Below are positions 25,136 through 33,604 of a DNA stretch of 64,000 bases, in pieces. Below the pieces are notes generated by a model. The model was not told the DNA's origin, searched no databases, and was given only the letters and a program-made list of their open reading frames with translations. The DNA is from Phycisphaerae bacterium. Lineage in GTDB: Bacteria; Planctomycetota; Phycisphaerae; UBA1845; UTPLA1. Location of the stretch: positions 16,898 through 80,897 of the forward strand of contig JAHBXN010000012.1 in the NCBI GenBank assembly GCA_019636475.1, in the 5' to 3' direction. Position 1 is the stretch's first letter. The number at the start of each line of letters is the position of its first letter. The position numbers and the translations under genes are program-made.

Positions 25136-26302
25136 TCAGCTACTTATTCGATCCAGCACAAATCGCGCCAGCACCGGAGCCACCACTTCGTAGCCCGCCG
25201 GCGTCAGATGACAATGATCGTAGATCAAGCCCCGGGCACGATTCTCGCGGTACGCCTCGCGGAGCGCTGGCAGCAGATCGCAAGCCGGTATCGATAGCCG
25301 ACCAAGCGTCGCCGCAAAATGGCGTTGGGGCGTATCTTCAACAAACTCCGCTTCGACCTGGTATTTCACGGGAAACAAAGCGACAAGCAGTTGGAAGCCG
25401 TGCTGAGCTGAGAGCTCTTTCATCGCTTCCAGCTCCGCCCCCATCCGATCCCATGCCCAGTCGAACCAGGCTACGCCCCAGTCCGACATGGCCGATGCGA
25501 CCTCGAACTCAAACGTGGCTCGATCAGTGCGCCATGCTTCGGCGTCGAGCGGCTTCTCCGGAAACGGCCGCCCCGAAAGACGTTCCCACCGCGCCTGCCC
25601 TTGCTCCGCCAGATCATACGCCAGTCGCCGAGCGGTCAGCCGTTGCACGATCGGACTGTCGGCCAGCACCCCCTCGGGCGGAGCGAAGAATGCCGAGGCC
25701 GAGGCATCATTGAGAAATAATCCGACCAGCACCACATCAGGCTGAACCAGCAGGCCGGTCTCCAACAGCAATTCAAGCTCCGTCGCCAGCGCCGCACCGG
25801 CCAGCCCGCCGTTCAGCACCTCGCAGTGAGAGCCGTCACGGCGCAGGGATTCCTGAACCAGCGCCGGGTACGTTTCCGACTCCTCCACGTAGGCTCCAAG
25901 CGTGATTGAATCTCCGAGCACAAGTATGCGCGTGACGCCGGGCTGCTTCGGCAGCACGTCGCCGCCTCGCATGCCCAGGGCGTTTGTTTGGAATCGCACG
26001 CGGCGATTCGAGATCGGATCGACAATCTCCGCATCCATCAGCCGGCGCAGCCGAATCCCGCGCGACGTTTCAACATAAATCGGAGGAACGCGCGGCCCGT
26101 CTGGTCGACGCGGGCTTCGCAGCGCCGAATCCGGATCAATCGGCCCGACATTCGATGTGAGCATCGCCACGATCAGATTTGAAATATGCCAGAGCCCCGC
26201 GCCCGCGAGCACAACAAGCAGAACCGCCGCCGCGCGAAAGACGAAGGCGCGCCCTGCCGGCGCAGGCCGAGATAGAGTCGAACAGGGGGAATCATCGCCC
26301 AT
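25136..26302 (-). CDS. membrane-anchored SGNH/GDSL hydrolase
   Basis: 388 residues. An N-terminal membrane segment (AAAVLLVVLAGAGLWHISNLIVAML, about 24-48) places the catalytic domain outside the cytoplasm. The SGNH motifs are present: nucleophile block LVLGDSITLG (near 150), GGLAGAALATELELL, a glycine/asparagine block GLFLNDAS, and the C-terminal YDHCHLTPAGYEVVAPVL with the Asp-x-x-His dyad. Such enzymes are esterases or O-acetylases acting on glycans or lipids of the cell surface. It stands alone and converges with the HNH gene with 20 bp between. It is probably involved in deacetylation or acylation of a surface polymer, but no substrate can be named. Confidence 0.8.
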   Translation of the reverse strand: MGDDSPCSTLSRPAPAGRAFVFRAAAVLLVVLAGAGLWHISNLIVAMLTSNVGPIDPDSALRSPRRPDGPRVPPIYVETSRGIRLRRLMDAEIVDPISNRRVRFQTNALGMRGGDVLPKQPGVTRILVLGDSITLGAYVEESETYPALVQESLRRDGSHCEVLNGGLAGAALATELELLLETGLLVQPDVVLVGLFLNDASASAFFAPPEGVLADSPIVQRLTARRLAYDLAEQGQARWERLSGRPFPEKPLDAEAWRTDRATFEFEVASAMSDWGVAWFDWAWDRMGAELEAMKELSAQHGFQLLVALFPVKYQVEAEFVEDTPQRHFAATLGRLSIPACDLLPALREAYRENRARGLIYDHCHLTPAGYEVVAPVLARFVLDRISS

Positions 26303-26377
26303 GAAAGAAAGTATCGCGCAGACCGACGAGCAGGGAAACCGGAAATCCGGATCGTGTCGCGGCCGCCACCCGGGCGA

Positions 26378-27175
26378 TCAAGGTGTCTGCAGCGCCGCCG
26401 GAATCTCGCTCAGCCGCTGATAGACGACGGTCTGCGAGGCGAGCGTTCCCTGCATCGTCAGGAAATCGTCCGACATCGTCGCACTCTCAAAGCCGATCGG
26501 CATGCCCAGCGTCGTCGTGCTCCAGGTGAATTGATCACCGGTTCGAACCGGCTCGTCGGCATTGGTAAGAAAAATGTCCTGCCCGAACACGCCGCGAATC
26601 GGCCGATTGTTGTAGCTGATGTAGAAATTGCCGTCACCGCCCGCCTGGCGAGCGTACTGAATCGCGCCGATGATCTTGCCTTCGTCGCTGAACCGGATGT
26701 CCTGCGTGCCGAACACATTGGTCGTCCGCCACGCGCCGGCGAGTGCCGAAACTGTGGCATCCGGCGTGACCACGATGATCACCGTCTGCGTGGTCGGGTT
26801 ACATCCATCGGCGGACCCGACATTGACTGTCCGGGATGCCTGCTGATAGCCCGGCGGCGCAACCGTGATGTCAAAGCGCCCGAACAGGTTGATCCCGATC
26901 GGAAAATTCTGACACGGAAAGTCCGCGGAGCAGCCGCCCGTGTCGGCCGTTCCGAGGTTTCGCCGAACGGTAATCCGCGCTCGGTCGACCGTCGCGCCGT
27001 CTTCGTCGGTAATGGTCAGGCGAATGGCCGGGTTGCCCAGCGTGCCGCAGGTGCTGTTGTTGTTGTTCGAGGGCGGCCCGTTCGAACCGCACTGCCCCTG
27101 CAACGCAGCCATTCCCGAACACAGCGCGAATGCTCCAAGAACCATCGTCGTCCAAAGCGATTTCTGTTTTCCCAT
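26378..27175 (-). CDS. exported protein of unknown function
   Basis: About 265 residues from ATG 27175, with a signal peptide MGKQKSLWTTMVLGAFALCSG. It is followed by a Cys/Asn-rich stretch (QCGSNGPPSNNNNSTCG) and a beta-sandwich-like segment (IRLTITDEDGATVDRARITVRRN ... GRFDITVAPPGYQQASRTV) resembling carboxypeptidase-regulatory-like/transthyretin-like domains. The second half (GAWRTTNVFGTQDIRFSDEGKIIGAIQYA) looks like a small beta-barrel. Several Cys pairs suggest disulfides in the periplasm or outside. The frame extends upstream to 27220 but has no better start. No close family is recognised. It sits between the SGNH hydrolase gene (same strand, 75 bp downstream) and the lipoprotein gene on the other strand. 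Confidence 0.6.
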   Translation of the reverse strand: MGKQKSLWTTMVLGAFALCSGMAALQGQCGSNGPPSNNNNSTCGTLGNPAIRLTITDEDGATVDRARITVRRNLGTADTGGCSADFPCQNFPIGINLFGRFDITVAPPGYQQASRTVNVGSADGCNPTTQTVIIVVTPDATVSALAGAWRTTNVFGTQDIRFSDEGKIIGAIQYARQAGGDGNFYISYNNRPIRGVFGQDIFLTNADEPVRTGDQFTWSTTTLGMPIGFESATMSDDFLTMQGTLASQTVVYQRLSEIPAALQTP

Positions 27176-27416
27176 GCTCAAATCTGCACCCCGGGGTCGG
27201 CGAGGACCGGTATAAAGCATTCTATTCTAGCAGCCTTTCAGCCTTTGCCGAGCCCGCTCCGCGCCGCACATGCGACGGCCGCACCCGATAATCACCCCCT
27301 TCGATCGTGGGCCACCCCGGAATTCACACCAAACGCCGCAATCCGGCGTCGCTCCCCGGAGCGCTGATCAAGCTTCTTCTTACGCCGGGCTGCCGGCGCC
27401 TCAATACAGGGGCTGA

Positions 27417-28145
27417 ATGGAGATTGTCATGGCCGTTCACACGATCCGCCGCGCAGGAGCTTCAATCGCCGCCTGCTTCTTTGTCGCGGGCTGCGTCGCC
27501 CACCGCCAGACACAGTACTTCGAAGTCGTCGATCCGGACTCGGGAAATATCAACTACTACCGAATGACGCTTGAAGGCGGAGGAGGAATCGGCGTCAACT
27601 ACCAGCTACAGGCCGGGTACTTCTCAGCAGCGTCCGTCGACGTGCTTCGCGGTCGGATTCCGCAGATTCCCGAGGTTGATCTGCCGATCGAATGCGACGC
27701 CGCATTCGAAGCCCTCACGGCCGGGTACTACGACTCGCTGGTCACCTTGTCGGAAGCGACTCGACAAAACCGCGGCGCGGACCTGCCTGCAGGCATCGAC
27801 GACCTCGCACTGCAGAATGCCCGGCTTGTCTGGTTCGGCCAGCTCTCGCCGGCCGACGTGGCCGCAATGGGAATGAACCAATCGAACAACCCGTTCGAGT
27901 TTCGCAAGCTGGTGTTCTGGTCGTCGGCGCAGAACATCGACCTGCGCGCCTATGGAAGCGAGATCGACGCGATGATTGACAGCGCAACGACCCTCATACG
28001 TGCGTCCCGGATGCGCGAAAAACGGGATGCGTCGCAGCGCCGTAGCGTCAGTGAATTCATCATTCGGCTCCTTGAGACACAGCCCGAGCTGGCCCCCTTC
28101 AAGGATGCCGTAACCTCGCTGCTGGGTCCACCTCATGAACAATAA
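27417..28145 (+). CDS. lipoprotein of unknown function
   Basis: 242 residues with a lipoprotein signal (HTIRRAGASIAACFFVAGC; lipobox VAGC at Cys26). The mature part begins VAHRQTQYFEVVDPDSGNINYYRMTLEGGGGIGVNYQLQAGYFSAASVDVLRG. Later it is helical with charged residues (TTLIRASRMREKRDASQRRS). No family is recognised. Two starts are possible: ATG 27417 (AGGGG upstream) and ATG 27429 (GGAG upstream). It is followed 27 bp later by a second lipoprotein gene, so the two probably form a small operon and perhaps a complex. Confidence 0.6.
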   Translation: MEIVMAVHTIRRAGASIAACFFVAGCVAHRQTQYFEVVDPDSGNINYYRMTLEGGGGIGVNYQLQAGYFSAASVDVLRGRIPQIPEVDLPIECDAAFEALTAGYYDSLVTLSEATRQNRGADLPAGIDDLALQNARLVWFGQLSPADVAAMGMNQSNNPFEFRKLVFWSSAQNIDLRAYGSEIDAMIDSATTLIRASRMREKRDASQRRSVSEFIIRLLETQPELAPFKDAVTSLLGPPHEQ

Positions 28146-28172
28146 CACTTGGCACCGTGATGGAGACACTCC

Positions 28173-29009
28173 ATGAATTTTCGATCCGTTCCTATCCGTG
28201 CCTTTCCAGCCGCAATAGCCGTTTGCCTCTGCATGGCGGCGGGATGCCAAAGCACGCTGCGCGTCCGCGTGGAAAAACTCGAAGGAGTGCAATCGAGCGT
28301 GCCTGACGGTCTGCCGGACACACTCCGGATATTGCTGGCCGCGCTTGAGGGCCTCGACGAAATCTGCACCGAATGCCGCATCACATACGGCGATGCGGCG
28401 GTCGAAAGCGCGTTGTCGGCGCTGGCGGATTCACAGCGAAAAGGCCGCGCCCTGTTGCCGATCATTCGCGATCTCATTGACCGCCAGGCGCGCGGACAGA
28501 TCGGTGGGCGAGCGCTCGCGGCGCAGACCGCCGCGTTGCATCGGCGCGTGCGCGCATTGATTCCTCGCATCGATCTCGATGCGCTGTCGACGGTGATTCC
28601 GATCGAAATTGAACCGGCACAGCGCGCCGCGATGCAGCGACTCGCGGCGGACCTGCCGGTCGTCGTCGATCGGTTTGCGACGGCGCTGGCCTCCGCGGCG
28701 GCCGGATCAGCCGGATTCGGCGGATTTCGTCAGGGCGGGGTGTTTCAGATCAATCCGGGCGATCCGGCGTATGACCGGGTGCTGGTTGCCGTCCCAGCGG
28801 CGAATCCGATCACGGAAGTGCGCGTTCGCGCCGTCGGCGATACGGGCGTGATGCTTGTTCAGGAAAGCCCGGCACAGATGCGGCTTTATCAGATCAGCAA
28901 CGATCCTTCGACGATCATGCGCAACGCAAGCTTCATCATGAACAAGGTTCTGCAAGCCGCGGTGAAATTCAGCGGATGGCGGATGGAAACCGGCGTGAGC
29001 GGCCCCTGA
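28173..29009 (+). CDS. lipoprotein of unknown function
   Basis: 278 residues with signal FPAAIAVCLCMAAGC (lipobox, Cys25). The mature protein has amphipathic helices (about 60-180) with many Arg/Leu/Ala heptad-like stretches. A central Gly-rich turn, AAGSAGFGGFRQGGVFQINPGDPAYDRVLV, follows, then a beta-rich end with VRVRAVGDTGVMLVQESPAQMRLYQISNDP. GGAG lies 7 bases upstream of the ATG. It lies 27 bp after the previous lipoprotein gene and converges with the PilZ gene, leaving 18 bp between stops. I recognise no family; the membrane-anchored helical shape suggests a structural role. Confidence 0.6.
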   Translation: MNFRSVPIRAFPAAIAVCLCMAAGCQSTLRVRVEKLEGVQSSVPDGLPDTLRILLAALEGLDEICTECRITYGDAAVESALSALADSQRKGRALLPIIRDLIDRQARGQIGGRALAAQTAALHRRVRALIPRIDLDALSTVIPIEIEPAQRAAMQRLAADLPVVVDRFATALASAAAGSAGFGGFRQGGVFQINPGDPAYDRVLVAVPAANPITEVRVRAVGDTGVMLVQESPAQMRLYQISNDPSTIMRNASFIMNKVLQAAVKFSGWRMETGVSGP

Positions 29010-29027
29010 TCGAATGCTCGAAGCGCG

Positions 29028-29324
29028 TCACTCCGAAATGCAGCAGCCGACGACCACCAGTTCGTCCGTCGCGGGGAAAACGCGCGAAACCCTGTAGGGC
29101 TCCTCGAAGGACGCCCAGCGGTCGTGGTCGAATCGGCGAATGTGAATCAGATCCCCCAAGCGCGGCGCTTCATGAACGCGAGCCATGAAACCGTAGCCGG
29201 ACGGTGAACGATCGATCGTCCAGGCCTTGTGATCCTCGATGCGGCCCGGCCGCTTCCATCGAATGATATCCTGGGAATCGAGTCGAACTTCCCGGCGTTT
29301 GTCGGCACTGGCCATGTCGATCAT
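29028..29324 (-). CDS. PilZ-like c-di-GMP-binding domain protein
   Basis: 98 residues. The two motifs expected for c-di-GMP binding by a PilZ barrel are present: RxxxR as RREVR near residues 10-14, and (D/N)xSxxG as DRSPSG in the next strand pair. The rest has alternating beta strands (FMARVHEAPRLGDLIHIRRF, YRVSRVFPATDELVVVGC). The ATG at 29324 is preferred because GGAGA lies 8 bases upstream; a start at 29372 is open too. If functional it would be a small effector linking c-di-GMP level to another protein, possibly the pilus ATPases encoded 20 kb away. Alternative: a PilZ-like barrel without ligand binding. Confidence 0.6.
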   Translation of the reverse strand: MIDMASADKRREVRLDSQDIIRWKRPGRIEDHKAWTIDRSPSGYGFMARVHEAPRLGDLIHIRRFDHDRWASFEEPYRVSRVFPATDELVVVGCCISE

Positions 29325-29465
29325 GGGGTCTTCTCCAATCCTGATGTTCCCATATCTCGGTTCGGATGCCATGCCACGTCAGTTTAGCAAATTATTGCCG
29401 ACCCCAGCCGCATGACCATGCCACATCGCATTCAGTGATCGCGCAGGTCCGAGAACGCGCGACGG

Positions 29466-30110
29466 CTATCGTGACGAGTCCGAATTCATCTCGCGCCGGA
29501 GCACATGCCCCAGATGAAGGCGGTAAGCGACATGGGGGTGAAGGTGCGTTCGAGTTGAGAATCCCAACGGCGCATCGCGGCCCATGACATACACCGGCCG
29601 GCCGTTGAGTCGGCATCGGAGGACCGCGTGCAGTTCGTCGCCGACGCGAAACGTGGCGGCCGGTTCCAGATCGGACAGGACCGCATCCGGCGCGACTCGC
29701 GCCACGATCTGCCTCGCATCGCGGTGCATGTCGTATTGATCGTCGGCCTGAATTTCGGCATGAGGTACCATCGAAACACCGAGCACGAGCATGAAACGCG
29801 TGCCCAGATGCAGTTCAAACAACTCCTCGGCCGTCAGGTCTTCGGCCGGGTAGTAGTTCGGTTCGGTGTCGCCGACCACGACGGCGTATCGCGAGACATC
29901 GGGTCCACCACGAGCGGCCGTGAACTCGAACACGACCGTTTGACCTTCCCCTTCCAGCGGAGACCGCTTAAAGAGGGTCATCGCTCCGAGTGCCGCGGGA
30001 GCGTCTTCACGAAGCTGCTCACGCAGATACTCCAATGCCGTCCGGCGCCAACGGTCGGTTTGTTCGGAGTCGGTTGTCGCGAACTGGTCATCCATCCGGC
30101 GTGATTCCAT
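29466..30110 (-). CDS. hypothetical protein
   Basis: About 214 residues, mixed alpha/beta, with no signal peptide. The N-terminus (TDRWRRTALEYLREQLREDAPAAL) is a charged helix. The middle has VVFEFTAARGG and RYAVVVGDTEPNYYPAEDLTAEELFELHLGTRFMLVLGVSM, and the end VYVMGRDAPLGFSTRTHLHPHVAYRLHLGHVLRREM. No family is recognised. The frame stays open to 30353, but ATG 30110 or 30095 is more reasonable because the extra residues read through the promoter region of the divergent kinase gene. It is transcribed away from the kinase and towards the PilZ gene. Confidence 0.55.
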   Translation of the reverse strand: MESRRMDDQFATTDSEQTDRWRRTALEYLREQLREDAPAALGAMTLFKRSPLEGEGQTVVFEFTAARGGPDVSRYAVVVGDTEPNYYPAEDLTAEELFELHLGTRFMLVLGVSMVPHAEIQADDQYDMHRDARQIVARVAPDAVLSDLEPAATFRVGDELHAVLRCRLNGRPVYVMGRDAPLGFSTRTHLHPHVAYRLHLGHVLRREMNSDSSR

Positions 30111-30167
30111 GGCAAACTGAACGGTCGCGCGCTGTTGCTTCCGGCTCGGAATTCGCTTTCGATCCAG

Positions 30168-30173
30168 TATAAT
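30168..30173 (+). promoter_or_regulatory. candidate -10 element for the kinase gene
   Basis: A perfect TATAAT at 30168-30173 in otherwise GC-rich sequence, between divergent genes. No good -35 is visible at 16-18 bases. A start near 30180 would leave a leader of about 97 bases to ATG 30277 and argues against using the TTG at 30181 as the kinase start codon. Confidence 0.4.
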
Positions 30174-30276
30174 CGCTCGGTTGGCAACGTGCTCCTCCGT
30201 CGTGAGCGGAACGCACGTTGTCGACTGTAGCCCGTACAGTGAACCCAGCACGCATCGCCCGACCGCGACCAGTTCA

Positions 30277-31560
30277 ATGCCCGAATCGACACCACAAGAC
30301 GGCCGGTCGGACGCGGAATGCTCCCACCATTTACTGACATGCCCGCATTGCAAAGTGGTTTACGACGCCGCCTACGCCCTTGAAGGCAAGCGGGTTCGGT
30401 GCAGAGTCTGCGGGCACGTCTGGCGCGAGGACGCGAATGCCGCGTCGCGCGTTGCAAGTGCGATCGGCAGTGCCGCCTCGGGCTGGTCGCAACTCGGTTC
30501 GACGCTGCTCGATGCGGCGGATCATGCATCAACCGTCGGCCACCTGGTTTCACAGACGCCTGCGGAAGCACGGCTTCCCGCCGGGGAATGGGTGGGGCGG
30601 CGTATCGGCAAATACGAGATCAAAGCGGTAATCGGTCAGGGCGCGATGGGCTGCGTCTATGAAGCCATGGACACGGAGCTGAAGCGCACCGTCGCGCTGA
30701 AGATGTTGCCGCCCCGCGCCGATCAGCGAGAATCGCTTGGGCATCGGCTCTTCCAGCAGGAAGCGCGCACCGCTGCACGGCTCCAGCATCCGAACATCGT
30801 CACTGTCTATGACGTCGGACAGTCCGACGGCGTTCACTTCCTTGCGATGGAGCTGGTACACGGCGTCACGCTTATGGCACTCGTGCGATACTGTCGCCGG
30901 CTGCCGGTCGAGCAGGCGGCATACATTGTCGCGCACGCGGCACGCGCGGTCGCCGTGGGACATGCCCAGCAGGTGATCCATCGCGATGTGAAGCCTGGCA
31001 ACATTCTGATCGACGAACGCGGCTTCGTGAAACTGACTGATTTCGGCCTCGCCGCCGTGGCGGATGCGGACGAATCCGCGGAGCTTGCCGGTCTTGCGCT
31101 GGGCACGCCGGGATGGATTTCGCCCGAAGTTGCACGCGGCGAGCCGGCCACGCCGGCCAGCGACATATACGGCCTGGGGCTGACCCTCTACTACGCACTG
31201 ACCGGCAAACGATTGATCAAGGCGAAGACCAAAAGCGCCATGATCGCGGCGCAGAAGAACGCGCAAAGCGTTCGGACGGAGGACCTGCCGGCGAGCTGGC
31301 CGGCTTCGCTGCGCGAGATTCTCGTGAAATGCCTGAACGCCGACCCAACCGCGCGGTATCAGTCGGCGGACGATCTTTCGCTTGACCTGATTCGCCTTGC
31401 CGGACGAGTTGCATCGGGCGCGGATGTTGACGCCGATCGGGCGAAGACGGTTGATATCGGGGGAATGCGTCGCGGCCGACGCTGGATGTGGTGGGTCTTC
31501 GCCGCGGCCGCGGTGGCCGCGGTGGCTGCGGTTGCGTGGCTGTCATCGCCGGGTCCCTGA
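30277..31560 (+). CDS. membrane Ser/Thr protein kinase with N-terminal zinc ribbon
   Basis: 427 residues. An MJ0042-type zinc ribbon opens the protein (C22-PHC25 and C42-RVC45 within LLTCPHCKVVYDAAY). A low-complexity linker leads to a complete Hanks-type kinase domain (about 106-370): GxG loop VIGQGAMGCVY, K142, HRDVKPGN with D237, D255FG, and GTPGWISPE as the activation end. The last 25 residues form one membrane segment (WWVFAAAAVAAVAAVAWL), so the kinase domain faces the cytoplasm with almost no extracellular part. Such N-terminal MJ0042 ribbons are frequent in planctomycete kinases. The start is ATG 30277; the frame extends upstream to 30181. LpxI follows on the same strand, 58 bp away, with no evident functional link. 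The substrate is unknown. Confidence 0.9.
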   Translation: MPESTPQDGRSDAECSHHLLTCPHCKVVYDAAYALEGKRVRCRVCGHVWREDANAASRVASAIGSAASGWSQLGSTLLDAADHASTVGHLVSQTPAEARLPAGEWVGRRIGKYEIKAVIGQGAMGCVYEAMDTELKRTVALKMLPPRADQRESLGHRLFQQEARTAARLQHPNIVTVYDVGQSDGVHFLAMELVHGVTLMALVRYCRRLPVEQAAYIVAHAARAVAVGHAQQVIHRDVKPGNILIDERGFVKLTDFGLAAVADADESAELAGLALGTPGWISPEVARGEPATPASDIYGLGLTLYYALTGKRLIKAKTKSAMIAAQKNAQSVRTEDLPASWPASLREILVKCLNADPTARYQSADDLSLDLIRLAGRVASGADVDADRAKTVDIGGMRRGRRWMWWVFAAAAVAAVAAVAWLSSPGP

Positions 31561-31618
31561 TGACGAACGGATCGGCGGGGCGTACGATCTGAAGCGCGGT
31601 TTCCTGCATGGAAGGACC

Positions 31619-32476
31619 ATGACGAACGTGAAACAGACGACGCTTGGACTGCTCGCGGGCGAAGGCGAGTTTCCTAAACTGGTCGCGCGCGGCGCGAGGG
31701 CGGCCGGGATGCGCGTGGTGGTGGTCGGTCTGTCCGGTACGCATGATCCGGCAATCCGCGATCTCTCGGACAAATACTATCAAGCGGGGATCGCACGGCT
31801 GGGTCGATGGATTCGCCTGTTTCGTCGCGAAGGAGCGACGCAGGCGATCATGGCGGGCCGGGTGCGCAAGGCCCGGATCATCGAGATGCCGATCTGGCGT
31901 CAGATGTTGGCGTACTTGCCGGACTGGGCTAGCATCAAAGTGTGGTTCACCGCCGCGGACCGGCGCAATGACACGCTCCTCGGCGCGGTGGCCGAAGCGA
32001 TGGCGCGGCGAGGTGTGACATTGATCGATTCAACAACCTACTGTACCGATGCAATGGCATCGGAGGGCCAGCTCACCCGCAGGACGCTCTCGCCTTCGCA
32101 GGAAGCCGACGCATCGCTGGGTTGGCGGATCGCGCGGGAGATGGGCCGGCTGGACGTCGGGCAGGCGGTGGCGGTCCATCACAAGGACATCATCGCAGTC
32201 GAGGCCATCGAAGGGACCGACAAGATGATCGAGCGCGCGGGCTCGCTCTGCAAGAAAGGCGGCTGGCTGCTCGTGAAAACCGCGAAGCCGAATCAGGACA
32301 TGCGCTTCGACGTGCCGACGATTGGCCCGAACACGATCGAAAAGCTTGCCAAGCACGGGGCGACGGCGATCGTGATCGAAGCCGGCAAGACGCTGATACT
32401 TGAGAAATCGCGAACCCTTCAACTCGCGGACGAACTGGGCATCGTGATTGTCGGGCGATCGGAACACGAAAACTGA
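31619..32476 (+). CDS. lpxI: LpxI-type UDP-2,3-diacylglucosamine hydrolase
   Basis: About 285 residues, matching the DUF1009/LpxI family, which cleaves UDP-2,3-diacylglucosamine to lipid X and UMP in lipid A synthesis, replacing LpxH in some phyla. Family patterns include LGLLAGEGEFPKLVARGAR at the N-terminus, the GRVRKARI segment, DASLGWRIAREMGRLDVGQAVAVHHKDIIAVEAIEGTDKMIERAG in the second domain, and VKTAKPNQDMRFDVPTIGPNTIEKL. The last is the highly conserved C-terminal region of the family. The start is ATG 31619 with GGAAGG just upstream; the open frame reaches back into the kinase gene. With the LptF/LptG pair it implies a genuine lipid A-based outer membrane. Other lpx genes are not in the window. 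Confidence 0.92.
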   Translation: MTNVKQTTLGLLAGEGEFPKLVARGARAAGMRVVVVGLSGTHDPAIRDLSDKYYQAGIARLGRWIRLFRREGATQAIMAGRVRKARIIEMPIWRQMLAYLPDWASIKVWFTAADRRNDTLLGAVAEAMARRGVTLIDSTTYCTDAMASEGQLTRRTLSPSQEADASLGWRIAREMGRLDVGQAVAVHHKDIIAVEAIEGTDKMIERAGSLCKKGGWLLVKTAKPNQDMRFDVPTIGPNTIEKLAKHGATAIVIEAGKTLILEKSRTLQLADELGIVIVGRSEHEN

Positions 32477-32549
32477 CCCAATGCGGCCGATCGCCCTCTG
32501 AACGGACTGAGATCAATGACCAGAAGGCACTGACGCCGGAAGGCTTCAA

Positions 32550-33515
32550 ATGCGTGCACTCATCACCGGCGGCGCCGGCTTCATCGGTTCCCATCTTGCC
32601 GAGCGACTGCTCGACTGGGGGCATGATGTCATCGCCATTGACGATCTGAGCACCGGGCGTGCCTCGAATCTTGCGACAATCAAGGATCACTCCCGCTTTG
32701 AATTCGTGCTGGATGATGTTCGCAACGAGTCGACGATGCTGCTGCTCGCCGAGCAATGCGACATGATCTTTCATCTCGCAGCGGCCGTCGGAGTGCAACT
32801 CATCGTGGACGAACCGGTGCGCACGATCGAAACGAACATTCACGGCACGGAGGTGCTGCTGAAAGTCGCGAACAAGTTTCGCAAACCGATGCTCATCGCG
32901 TCCACCAGCGAAGTGTACGGCAAGAGCGAGCGCGTGCCCTTTCGCGAAGACGACGACACGGTTCTTGGCGCGACGCATTTCTCGCGATGGTCTTACGCGT
33001 GTTCGAAGATGATTGACGAGTTTCTCGGCCTGGCGTACTTCCAGCAATTCGAGCTGCCCGTCGTGGTTGCGCGATTTTTCAATACCGTCGGGCCGCGCCA
33101 ATCCGGGCAATACGGCATGGTGATTCCGCGATTCGTTGAACGCGCGCTGCGCAACGAACCGCTTGATATCCACGGCAACGGAACGCAATCGCGATGCTTC
33201 GGATATGTCGGCGATGTGGTGCAGGCCGTGATCGACCTGATGCAATGCAGCAAGGCGTTCGGCCGGGTGTATAACATCGGTTCGACCGAAGAAATCACCA
33301 TCGACGAATTGGCCGACAAGGTTATCGCCATGACGGGCAGCACCGGCGGGAAGCGATATCTCTCGTATGAGGAGGCGTATGGTCGCCCGTTCGATGACAT
33401 GATGCGCCGTGTGCCTTGCCTGGACCGGATACGCACCGTGATCGGATATCAGCCGACGACTTCGCTCGAGGAAATTCTCCGCCTGGTGATCGACGAGAAG
33501 CGCAGCGCCTCCTAG
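32550..33515 (+). CDS. sugar-nucleotide epimerase/dehydratase (extended SDR)
   Basis: 321 residues. Rossmann motif GGAGFIGSH (7-15), IDDLSTG for NAD ribose binding, FHLAAAVGV, the active-site IASTSEVYG, and the YACSK catalytic pair. It resembles GalE-like and UDP-glucuronate decarboxylase/epimerase enzymes (AAVGVQLIVDEPVRTIETNIHGT; FNTVGPRQSGQYGMVIPRFV). A likely role is supply of an activated sugar for the surface glycan made by the converging gene set at 33605-38171. GGAAGG precedes the ATG by 6 bases. It lies 73 bp after lpxI. The precise epimerisation or decarboxylation cannot be decided from the sequence. Confidence 0.85.
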   Translation: MRALITGGAGFIGSHLAERLLDWGHDVIAIDDLSTGRASNLATIKDHSRFEFVLDDVRNESTMLLLAEQCDMIFHLAAAVGVQLIVDEPVRTIETNIHGTEVLLKVANKFRKPMLIASTSEVYGKSERVPFREDDDTVLGATHFSRWSYACSKMIDEFLGLAYFQQFELPVVVARFFNTVGPRQSGQYGMVIPRFVERALRNEPLDIHGNGTQSRCFGYVGDVVQAVIDLMQCSKAFGRVYNIGSTEEITIDELADKVIAMTGSTGGKRYLSYEEAYGRPFDDMMRRVPCLDRIRTVIGYQPTTSLEEILRLVIDEKRSAS

Positions 33516-33604
33516 GGCGCGGCGGCGCTACCCGATGACAATGCCATTGCACTTCCGAACAGGCCGCCTTTGACGCCCCCGTCGAATCCGATGGCTGCGA
33601 CGAA

